In this document: one piece after another, positions 44,786 to 56,700 of the stretch
How the letters are laid out: the number at the start of each line of letters is the position of its first letter
Numbering within the stretch: position 1 is the stretch's first letter
DNA from: Singulisphaera acidiphila DSM 18658
GTDB lineage: Bacteria > Planctomycetota > Planctomycetia > Isosphaerales > Isosphaeraceae
NCBI RefSeq assembly: GCF_000242455.2
Contig: NC_019892.1
Coordinates: 8,876,744 to 8,940,743, forward strand
Direction of reading: 5' to 3'
Length of the DNA: 64,000 nt
Made by a program: the position numbers and the translations under genes
Notes under the pieces: generated by a model
Seen by the model: the letters and a program-made list of their open reading frames with translations, nothing else
What the model was told of the DNA's origin: nothing
Database searches by the model: none

Positions 44786-47700
44786 ATGTCCTGGATCCCA
44801 GCAGCTCTTATGAAGACACAACACCCCACCGAATCCATCGACGATCCCTCCAGCTTCCTCGATGTCCTCCGATGGAGAGCTCTGCGTCAGCCCGAACAAA
44901 CGGCCTTCGTCTTCAACGGAGACGGCGACAAGGCGGATCTCTCCCTGACATATGGGGAACTGGACCGGCGAGCGCGAACCCTGGGGGGACTCCTCCAGGA
45001 ACGGTTCCCTCGCGGTGAACGTGCGCTGCTGGTTTATCCGCCGGGCTTGGAGTTCCTCGCCGCCTTCTTCGGCTGCCTCTATGCCGGTGTGGTGGCCGTT
45101 CCCGTCTACCCGCCGCGTCCCAATCGGCCGATGCCCCGGCTCAAGGCGATCGTGGCTGACTGCACCCCCGGGGCCGTCTTGACAACCGAGAGCCTGCGCA
45201 GCGAGGCCCCCCGCTGGTTCGCCCAGGTTCCCGAGTTGCAACAGCCCCAGTGGCTCGCCACCGACCTTGGCCTCGACAGCGACGACCGCCTGGCCGACGC
45301 CTGGCGCGACCCGGGTGCCGGCCCAGCAACGTTGGCTTTCTTGCAGTACACCTCCGGCTCCACGGCGGCGGCCAAGGGGGTAATGGTCAGCCACGGCAAC
45401 CTGGTCCGGAACTCGGACCTGATCGGCGGCTGCTTCGCCTCGACCGAAGCGAGTCGAGGAGTCTTCTGGCTCCCGCTCCATCACGACATGGGGTTGATCG
45501 GCGGCGTCTTGCAAACGCTCCACTGCGGGGGGACCAGCACGCTGATGTCGCCGGTCGCCTTCCTCCAACGTCCGTTCCGCTGGCTGCAAGCCATCTCGGA
45601 AACCCGGGCGACCATCAGCGGAGGCCCCAACTTCGCCTACGACCTCTGCGTCCGCAAGGTGACCGACGAGCAGCGGGCCAGCCTCGACCTGAGCCGCTGG
45701 ACCGTCGCCTTCAACGGCGCGGAGCCGGTCCGGGCCGAAACGCTCGAACGCTTCGCCGAAGCGTTTGCCCCTTGCGGCTTCCGCCGCGAGGCCTTTCTCC
45801 CCTGCTACGGCCTTGCCGAGTCAACCTTGCTCGTCTCGGGGGGACCCGCCGAGACCCGGCCGGTCGTCGTCTCGCTGGCGACGGCCCCTCTGGAGCAGAA
45901 CCAGATCGTCCCGGCCCCGACCGACAAGCCGGGCTCCCGCGCCCTGGTCAGCTCGGGCCGAATCCCCGCCGGGCAGGTCGTCGCCATCGTCGATCCCGAG
46001 ACCTGCCGCCGTTGCGCCCCCGACCGGGTCGGCGAAATCTGGGTCTCGGGCCCGAGCGTCGCCTCGGGATACTGGAATCAACCCGAGATCACCAAGGCAA
46101 CCTTTCACGCAACCCTGGCCGACACCGGAGAGGGGCCGTTCCTCCGGACCGGCGACCTCGGGTTCGTCAACAACGGCGAATTGATCGTCACCGGTCGCCT
46201 CAAGGACCTGATCATCGTCCGGGGACGGAACGTTTACCCACAAGACGTCGAGCGGACCGTCGAACAGAGCCACCCCGCGCTCCGGCCCGAAGGGGGCGCG
46301 GCGTTCTCCGTGGAGATTGACGGTGACGAGCAACTCGTCGTCATCCACGAGGTCGAGCGGCAAGTCAAAGGGAACGACGTCGCCGAAATCCTCCTGGCAA
46401 TCCGCCGCGCCGTCGCCGAGCAGCACGACCTTGACGTTCACGCCATCTGCCTGATCAAGGCAGGGAGCCTCCCCAAAACCTCCAGCGGCAAAGTCCAGCG
46501 CCACGCCAGCCGCGCGCTCTATCTCGCGGGGACGCTCGAGGTGGTCGGCCCCCAGGTCAAGGAGCCTGAGACCGCCGGATCAAACGTAGCGCCCTCCAAG
46601 GCGGATCGCGAACACCCAAGGGCAACCGAGATTGAGGCCTGGTTGATCGCCAGGGTGGCCGCCACCCTGGGAATTCAGGCGAAGCAGATCGACACCCAAA
46701 CCCCCTTCGCTGGCTACGGACTCAGCTCGCTCCAGGCGGTGGGGCTGGCGGGCGAACTTCAAGACTGGCTCGGGCAGCCCCTCTCGCCGACGCTCGTTTA
46801 TGAGTATCCGACGATCGGGGAACTCGCCGGTCACCTGGCCGGCGCCGCGCACAACCCAGTGGCCGAGCCTGGCGACAGGCCCGCCGAGGCCGAACCGATC
46901 GCGATCATCGGGGTCGGCTGCCGCTTCCCGGGGGCCGATGGACCTGAGTCCTTCTGGCGGCTCTTGCACGACGGGGTCGACGCCATCGGCGCAGTGCCCG
47001 TGGATCGCTGGGAGACCGCCGCGAGCAACGGGTCGGGCAAGGGAGTTCCCCCTTGGGGGGGCTTCCTCGATCAGGTCGATCGGTTCGACGCCGACTTCTT
47101 CGGGATCTCGCCGCGCGAAGCGGTCCGGACCGACCCGCAACAGCGTCTGCTCCTGGAACTCGCCTGGGAGGCGCTCGAGGATGCCGGCCAGGCGGTCGGC
47201 CGATTGGCAGGGACGCGCACCGGCGTCTACGTCGGGATCTCGACCAATGACTACGGCCGGCTCCAATGGGATCGAGCCGACTCGGTTGACCCTTATATCG
47301 TGACGGGCAACGCCGCGAGCATCGCGGCCAATCGCCTATCATACTTGCTCGACTTTCGAGGCCCGAGCCTGGCGATCGACACGGCCTGCTCATCGTCACT
47401 GGTGGCGGTCCATCTCGCCTGCCAGAGCCTTCGAAACGGTGAGGCGACACTCGCCCTCGCTGGCGGGGTGAACGTCCTGCTCTCCCGCGAGATCGGGGCG
47501 AATTTCGCCGAGGCGGGGTTCCTCGCCCCCGACGGCCGCTGCAAAGCGTTCGACTCCCGCGCGGACGGGTACGTCCGGGCCGAGGGGGCCGGTTTCGTCG
47601 TCCTCAAGCCGCTCTCCCGCGCTCTGGCCGACGGCGACCCGATCCGCGCCTTGATCCGAGGGGGGGCGGTCAACCAGGACGGCCGCTCCAACGGCCTGAC

Positions 47701-50700
47701 GGCACCGAGCCGCCAGGCGCAAGAGGCCGTCCTCCGCGACGCCTATCGCACAGCAGGGGTGGCCCCCGGGCAAGTCCAGTACGTCGAGGCCCACGGCACG
47801 GGGACAGCGCTCGGCGACCCGATCGAGGCGCGGGCGCTCGGCAACGTGCTGGCAGAGGGCCGGCCCGCGGATCGACCATGCCTGATCGGCACGGTCAAAT
47901 CGAACATCGGCCACCTAGAAGCGGCCGCCGGGATCGCTGGCCTGATCAAGACGGTGCTCACGCTCCAGCACCGAGTGATTCCGCCCAGCCTGCACTTTGA
48001 AAACCCAAGTCCGCATATCCCTTTTGCCGAGCTGGGGATCGAAGTCCAAGGCACGCTCAGGGCCTGGCCAACCACCGAAGGGCCGGCCCTCGCCGGAGTC
48101 AGCGCCTTCGGATTTGGCGGAACCAATGCCCACCTCGTTCTGGAGGCGGCTCCGAGTCCAAGCCCGGCTCCCGCACTTGGCGACGATGACGATTCGGTGC
48201 TGCTGCCGCTCTCCGCTCGCAGTCCCGAGGCGCTGCGGGCGTTGGCAACATCGTATCGTGACATGCTGGCGTCATCACTCGACGAAATCTCGCTCCAAGA
48301 CATCGCCCAGACCGCGAGCGTCCGCCGCAACCATCACGAGCATCGCCGGGCCGTCGTGGCTCGATCACTCGGTGAGGCCGCCGCTCAACTCACCTCGGAG
48401 GCTTCTGAAGAACGACTCGGCACGGGACAGGCCTCGAAACTCGTCCTCGTCTGCTCCGGCCAAGGAGCAAAGTGGCGAGGAGCGGGACGCCTGCTCTTTG
48501 AGCGCGAACCCGTCTTCCGGGCCGCTTTGGAACAGTGCGAGGCCTGCTTCAAACCGCTTGCCGGCTGGTCGCTCTTGGCTCAGTTCCTGGCCGACGAGCC
48601 GACCGACCCGAGTGCCGAGACCGAGGTGGCTCAGCCGGTGACCCTGGCCCTGCAAGTCGCCCTCGCCGCGCTCTGGCGGTCGTGGGGGATCGTGCCCGAC
48701 GCGATCGTCGGCCACAGCCTCGGCGAGATCGCCGCAGCCCACCTCGCCGGGGCCTTCGATCTCGAGGACGCGTTCCGAATCGCCTATCATCGCGGCCGCC
48801 TGATGCGTCGGGTGGCCGGGTTCGGGCTCACGGCCGCCCTCGGCCTTGCTCCCCACGACGCCCAGCGCCTCGTGGATGACTCGGCCGGCCGGCTCTCGCT
48901 TGTCGCCCTGAACGGGCCGGAGTTCACCACCGTCTCGGGTGATCCGAACACCGTCCGCGAACTCGTCGACCGGCTCAAACGTCAGGACGTGTTTGCCCGT
49001 ATCCTCGACGTCGACTGCGCGTTCCATAGCCCGCAAATGGATCCTTTGCTCGGCGAGTTCGCCGAGTCCCTGGCCGGGCTCCAGCCTCGAGCGACCACGA
49101 TCCCCCTCGTCTCGACGGTCACCGGAAAACCGATCGCGGGCGAAGCGCTCGACGCCGCCTACTGGGGCCGCAACCTCCGGCAGACCGTCCTCTTCGCGCC
49201 GGCGATCGAAACGCTACTGGTCATCGAGAATTGCCCGACTCTGTTCCTGGAACTCGGCGCCCACCCGGTGCTCGGCGCGTCGATCACCCGGATCCTCCGC
49301 CAGCAAGGGCGGCCGGGGATCAGCCTTCCTTCCCTAAAGCGCGGCGAGGACGAACGCGGGGTTATCCTCCGCTCGCTGGGCACGCTCTACACCCACGGCT
49401 TCAACGTCGACTGGCCGGCCGTCGCCCCCGCCGGGCGTTGCGCCCCGCTCCCTGCCTATCCCTGGCAGCGCGAGCGGTTCTGGCTCGAGCCCGCAGCCAA
49501 GCTCCCTTCGCGGAACGGGCATTCCGGTCCCAAGAACGGCAAGCCGCTCGAACCCAGCATCGCCGAGTGGCTCTATGAATTGGACTGGATCGCGAAAGAA
49601 CCGACAGCCCGGCCAGAGGTCGACAGTTCCGAAGGCCCTTGGCTCATCCTCGAAGATTCCCGAGGCGTGGGCCAGGCCCTCCGAGCGCATCTGGAAGCGC
49701 GGGGCATCCCGTGTGAGCTCGTCCCCTGCGTGGACGTCGACCTCGAAGGACTCCTTAAAACAAAGGCCTATCACGGCATCGTCCACCTGGGAAGCCTGGA
49801 CACGGAGGTCTCGGCCAACCCCAGTCTCGCCGCCCTCGACGACGCGGAGCGGAAGGGCGTCGGCAGCGTGCTACCGCTAATCCAGGCCCTCGGGAACCTG
49901 GAGCCGCAAAGGGACAAACCCAAGCCAAAGCTCTGGTTGGTAACCCGAGGGGCACAACCGACCACAAGCCCGAAGCCCGTTTACCTGAATGGGAACGGGG
50001 TTCACAAGCCGAAGCAAGCAAACGATCAAGGCCTTGCACAAACGCCTCTTTGGGGAATGGGCCGATCCATTGCGCTGGAGTACGCGGAGTGCTGGGGCGG
50101 CCTGATCGACCTTGACCCCGAAGCCGTCGACGGAGGAGCCGCCGCTCTGGCGGCCGAGCTCCTCGACGGGGACGGCGAAGACCAGGTCGCCTTGCGGAGC
50201 CAGGGACGCTACGTCCCTCGGCTGGTCCGCCGCAAAGCCCCGGCCCCGCATCACGGGGCGCCGCTGGTGCGGCCCGAAGGCACGTACCTGATCACAGGGG
50301 GGCTCGGAGAGCTCGGCCTTCAAGCGGCTCGCTGGCTGGCGGAACGCGGAGCGCGCCGGCTCGTGCTGGTGAGTCGTCGGCCACTTCCTTTGCGCACGCA
50401 ATGGGAGAGGCTCACCCCTGGAGACATCGCCCGCAAAGGGGTTGCTGCGATCCAGGATCTCGAGCGGCTGGGCGCGACGGTGGTGGTCGCCAACGCCGAC
50501 GTGGCCGACCCTGAAGCCATGGCGGCGCTGTTCGAGCGGCTCCAGGCAACGCTCCCCCCGATCGTGGGGATCCTTCACACGGCGGGGTTCATCACGAACG
50601 AATCCACCCGTGACCTCGACCGGCAAACCCTCGCCGCCGTGCTCCGGCCCAAGGTCGCCGGCACCCTGGTCCTCGACGCGCTGAGCCGCGACCTCCCGCT

Positions 50701-53700
50701 TGATTTCTTCGGCTTGTTCTCTTCGGTCGCCTCGATCCTGGGGGCCAAGGAAGCGCACTACGCCGCCGCCAACGCGTTTCTCGACGCCTTCGCGCACGTC
50801 TCGAAGGCCCAGGGGCGACCCGTCCTGAGCGTCAACTGGGGACCTTGGGCCGGGGCCGGCATGGCAGCCTCGCCCGATCGGATGCGTGCCTTCCACCTCC
50901 TCGGCTTCAAGCCGCTCGAACCCGATCGGGCGTTTCGAGTCCTTGAGGGCCTGATCCACGAAGGCAGGGCTCAAGCCCTCGTGGCCGATGTCGACTGGTC
51001 CGGCCTGAAACGGCTTCATGCGGAGGAAGGCAACCGGCATCTCCTCGAGAAGATCGAGGAGACCCGACGCCCCCAACGCGACCTGCGTCCCTCAGGCCGA
51101 AGGGAGCTGGCGGACTGGCGGAACGCCCCCCTCGAGCAGCGCCGCGAAACCCTGGTCCGCTACTTCCGAGACCGCGTGGCCGGGGTGCTCCGGCTGGAAC
51201 CCGACCGGATCGACCCCGCGCGTCCCTTGAACACGCTGGGACTCGACTCGCTGATGGCCATCGAGCTGAAGGGGGGCGTCGAGGCCGACCTCGGCACGAT
51301 CCTCCCGCTCACGAGCCTCATGACGGGTCCGACCATCACCGAGCTCGCCGACCAGGCGATCGCCCTCGAGCGTGCCCCCGCTCCCTCCTCCGCGTCTCTG
51401 GCTTCACGCGAGCCGGTCTTCGAGCATCCGCTGTCGTTCGGCCAGCAGTCCCTCTGGCACCTGCATCGCCTTGATCCCACGAGCACGGCCTACAACATCG
51501 CAGGGGCGGCCCGCGTCCCGATCGAGGTCGATGTGGCCGTGCTCCGCCGCAGCCTCCAGCGCCTCGTCGATCGCCACGCCGCGCTCCGGACCACCTTCGC
51601 CGAGGTCAATGGCCGTCCCGTCCAGCGGATCCACGAGGCGGCGACCGTCTCATTCTTGGTCGAGGACGTCTCCGCCTGGGACGAGGCCGCCATCCACCAG
51701 CGGCTGATTGAGGAGGCGGACCGCCCGTTCGACCTGGAGACCGGCCCGCTCTTCCGGACCGCCCTGTTTTCGCGGTCGCCCCGGGAGCACTATCTCCTGC
51801 TGGCGGTTCATCATATCGTCAGCGACTTCTGGGCGGTCGCCGTTTTGCTCCACGAGCTCGGCCTGATCGTCCCGGCCGAACGAGCCGGTGTTCCTGTTCA
51901 GCTCACACCGCTCGCGATCCAGTACACCGACTATGTGCGCTGGCAGGCCGAGATGCTGGCCGGAACCGAGGGGGAGCGGCTCTGGACCTACTGGCGGGAC
52001 CAGCTCGCCGGCCCACTCCCCACGCTCGCTTTGCCGACCGATCGGCCCCGCCCCGCAGTGCAGTCGCAGAATGGAGCGGCGCGGACGATCCATCTCGACC
52101 GGACGCTGATTCAACGCCTGACTCGACTGGGGCAGGAGCACGGGGCAAGCCTCTACGTCACCTTGCTGGCAGCCTTCCAGGCTTTGCTGGCGCGTCAGAG
52201 CGGCCAGGACGACCTGATTGTCGGCTCCCCCGTGGCAGGCCGGGACCATCAAGGCCAGACCCAGGTGGTCGGCCACTTCGTCAACCCGTTGCCGCTCCGG
52301 GCCGACCTCTCGGGAAACCCGACCTTCGCCGAGCTGCTCGGCCGCGCCCGGCGGACCGTCCACGACGGCCTCGAACACCAAGATTACCCGTTCACGCTGC
52401 TGGTGGAACGGCTCCAGCCGACCCGCGACCTCAGCCGCTCGCCCCTCTTTCAGGTCCTGTTCACCTTCCAGAAAGCGCAGCGGCTCGAGAAGGAAGGGCT
52501 GACCCCGTTCGCGCTCCGAGAGCAAGGGCCACGCCTGGACCTGGGCGGCTTCCCCCTTGAGTCCGTCGCCCTCGAGCAGCACGCCGCCCAGTTCGACCTG
52601 GCGATGACCACGGCCGAAACGGAAGAGGGACTTGCCGCTTCGATCGAGTACAACACCGACCTGTTCGACCGCGAAACCGTCGACCGCATGCTCGAGCGAT
52701 TCCGGATCCTCCTCGAAGGGATCGCCGACGCCCCCGAGACGCACCTGGCCGACCTCCCGCTCCTGACCGTTGAGGAGCGTCAGCGCGTGCTCGTCGCCTG
52801 GAACGACACCGCCGCCGAGCGGCCCACGGTGTCATTCATCCATCACCTGTTCGAGGCCCAGGCCAAGAGCGCTCCCGACGCCAATGCCGTCATCGACGCC
52901 CACGGTCGCTCGCTCTCCTACGGCGAGCTCGAGGCGAAGGCGAACCGGCTCGCCCATCATCTCGTCGCGCAAGGGGTCAGCGCAGACTCCCGAGTCGGGC
53001 TCTGCGTCGACGGCTCACCCGAGATGGTCGTCGGCATCCTCGGCATCCTCAAGGCAGGGGCCGCCTACCTTCCCCTCGACCCCGACTATCCGCGCGATCG
53101 CCTGGCCACGATGGTCGACGATGCGCAGGTCGCTTTGATCTTGAGCGTGGAGCGACTGCTCAGCATTTTGCCGGGCGACCTGATTCGTGGCCGCGTCATC
53201 CTGCTCGACAGCCTCGAGGAAGCAAGTTCCCACTACCCGAGCAGCCCGCCGGTCGTCGACTTGCACCCCGACAATCTGGCTTATGTGATCTACACGTCGG
53301 GCTCCACCGGCAAGCCCAAAGGGGTGCCGGTCTCGCACCGGAACCTGGTTCATTCAACCGAGTCGCGATTCCTCCATTACCGGCAGCCGGTCCGCGGGTT
53401 CTTGCTGCTCTCCTCGTTCGCCTTCGACAGTTCGGTGGCCGGGATCTTCTGGACCCTCAGCCAAGGGGGAACGCTCGTGCTCCCCTCCCGAGGGTCACAA
53501 GCCGACCCAGCCGCGATCGCCGACCTCGTGCAACGGCAACAGGCCTCCCACTTGCTCTGCGTCCCCTCGCTCTTGAACCTGATTCTCGATGAGGCTCCGC
53601 ACGCAAGCCTGCTGAGCCTGAATACCGTCATCGTCGCGGGAGAATTCTGCCCCCGCGACCTGCCCGACCGACTGTGGGCACGGCTCCCCGAGGCCGACTT

Positions 53701-56700
53701 GTTCAACGAGTACGGGCCGACCGAAGCGACCGTCTGGTGTACCGTTCATCGATGCGACCAAACCGAGGTCGGAACCATCCCGATCGGCCGGCCCATCGCC
53801 AACACCCAAGCATATCTCCTTGATGCTCAACTTCAGCCCGTCCCCATCGGCGTGGCCGGCGAGCTCTACATCGGCGGCGACGGCATCGCGCGAGGCTATC
53901 TCAACCGACCCGCACTCACCGCCGAACGATTCCTCCCCGACCCCTTCGGAAAGCCGGGCGCTCGGATCTACCGAACCGGCGACCTCGCTCGTTGGCGCGC
54001 CGACGGCACCCTCGAATACCTCGGGCGGATCGACCATCAGGTCAAGATCCGCGGACACCGCATCGAGCTCGGCGAAGTCGAAGATGCCCTCAATGCCCAT
54101 CCCCACGTCCAGGCCGCCGTCGCCATGGCACGACCCGACGCTCAAGGGAATGCCCAACTCGTCGCCTATCTCGTCACCGACGACGACGCTCAAACGACGA
54201 CCACCACCGCCGAACTCCGCCGCTGGCTCAAGAACGCCCTCCCCGAGCCGATGATTCCCTCCGCATTCGTCCTGCTCGACGCCTTGCCGCTCACCCCTAA
54301 CGGCAAGGTCGACCGCAACGCACTCCCCAATCCCAAGGCCAACAACCTCGCCTCGGGAGAACCGTACGAGGCGCCTCGTACCCAGGCCGAAACCCTTGTC
54401 GCCCAGACCTGGGAACTCGTCCTCAAGCGGGAACGCGTCGGCATCCACGACGACTTCTTCGAGCTTGGCGGCCACTCGCTTCTCGCCACTCAGGTTGTTT
54501 CCCGGCTCCGCGACGCCTTCGACACCGACATCCCCCTCCGAACCCTCTTCGAGGCGACCACCGTCGCCGCACTCGCTCAACGCCTCGACGAGCTTCAGCA
54601 AGGCGCTCGGGGAGTCCATGCGTCCTCGATCGTCGCCGGGCCGTCGGAAGGGCCGATCCCGGCCTCGTTCGCCCAGCAGCGGCTCTGGTTCCTCGATCAG
54701 CTTGAGCCGGGGAGCCCGCTCTACAACATCCCGCTCGCCATCCAGATCGACGGGCCGCTCGACTCCATCGCCCTCCACCAGGCACTCGATGAGATCGTCC
54801 GCCGCCACCAAGCGCTGCGAACGACGTTCCGAGCCCAGGATGGACGCCCAATCCAGGTCTTCGAACCGGTCGTGGCTCTCCCTCTGACCCAAATCGATCT
54901 CTCCTCCTGGCCACTCGATCGACGCCAGGCCGAGGTCGCGCAACGGATCGACGCCGAGGCCAAGCGCCCCTTCGACCTGACTCACGGCCCGCTCATCCAC
55001 GCAGACCTGCTCCGGCTCGAGCCCACGCGGCACGTCCTGCTCCTGACCATGCACCACATCATTTCCGATGGCTGGTCGCTCGGCGTCCTCATCCAAGAGG
55101 CAGGAGCACTCTACGACGCATTCGCTCACGGCCGACCTTCACCGCTCCCCGCACTCCCGATCCAGTACGCCGATTACGCCCTCTGGCAGCGCCAATGGCT
55201 CCAAGGTCAAAACCTCAACAGCCCGCTCGACTACTGGACCCAGCAGCTCGCCGGCGTGACCCCGCTCGAGATCCCCACTGACCGCCCTCGCCCCCCCGCC
55301 CTCTCCTATCGAGGCGGCGAGCGTTCCACGGTCCTCGCGATGTCCCTGCTCGACGAACTCCGTAACCTCGGCAGACAGGAAGGGGCCACCCTCTTCATGA
55401 CCCTGACCGCCGCCTTCCAGACCCTCCTCCATCGCGTGTCAGGACAGAACGACATCACCGTCGGATCACCCGTCGCGGGACGGACCCGGCCCGAGACCGA
55501 AGGGCTCATCGGCTTCTTCCTCAATACCCTGGTCCTCCGCGCGGAACTCTCAGGAGAGTTGAGCTTCCGGCAACTCCTCCGACAGACCAAGCCAGTCGTC
55601 CTCGACGCCTTCGCGCATCAGGACCTCCCCTTCGAGCAAATCGTCGAGGCAGTGAGCGCAGAACGCGACCCCAGCCGGTCCCCCTTGTTCCAGGCCATGC
55701 TCATCCTTCAGAACGCACCGTTGCCGCCACTCGCAACCGCCGGGCTGACGATGACCGTCCTCGAGCCTCCCATCAATACGGCCAAGTTCGACCTCACACT
55801 CAAGCTGACCGAGACCGATCAGGGCCTCCACACCGCCCTCGAGTACAGCACCGACCTGTTCGACGCGAGCACGGTCGACCGGATGCTCGGATGGTTCGAA
55901 ACCTTGCTGGAAGGCATCACCGCCAACCCCGAGGCGCCACTGGCCGACCTGCCGCTCCTGAGCCGGGGAGAACGCAACTGGCTCCTCGACGCGTGCAACG
56001 ACACCGGCATCCAAGTGCCTGATGGATCATCGGTCCCTCGCTTGTTCGAGGCGCAAGCCAGACGCACGCCCGACGCCACGGCCGTGATCGACGCCGACGG
56101 CTCTACCCTCACCTACGCCCAGCTCGACCACGCTGCCAACCAGCTCGCGCACCATCTCCGATCGCTGAGCGCTGGACCCAACACACTCGTCGCGCTCTGC
56201 ACCGACCGCTCACCCGACATGCTCGTCACGCTCCTCGCCGTCCTCAAAGCGGGCGCGGCCTACCTCCCGCTCGACCCCGAGTATCCACGCGACCGGCTCG
56301 AGTTCATGCTCCGCGACTCTGGAGCCGCAATCCTCCTCACGCAGCGAAACCTCAAGAAACTGCTACCGGACACCGGGGCACGCACAATCCTCCTGGATGA
56401 CGACCGCGCGGTGATCGAACGCCAAGACGGGACTCACCCGCCCGACGTCACGGCCCACTCCGCAAGCCTCGCCTACGTCATCTACACCTCGGGCTCCACT
56501 GGAAAGCCCAAGGGCGTCATGATCCCACATGACGCCCTCACAAACTTCATCCTCGCCATGCGGGCTCTCCTCGGACTCGAGGCTGGCGACTCGCTCCTCG
56601 CCGTCACCACCCTCTCCTTCGATATCGCCGTCCTCGAACTCTTCGTACCGCTCATCGTCGGCGCTCGCATCCAACTCGCTTCACGCGACGAAGCCAGCGA

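Noticed and set aside
49570..50280. Possible dehydratase domain between AT and the KR catalytic part
   Set aside because: No HxxxGxxxxP motif; the stretch fits the KR structural subdomain.
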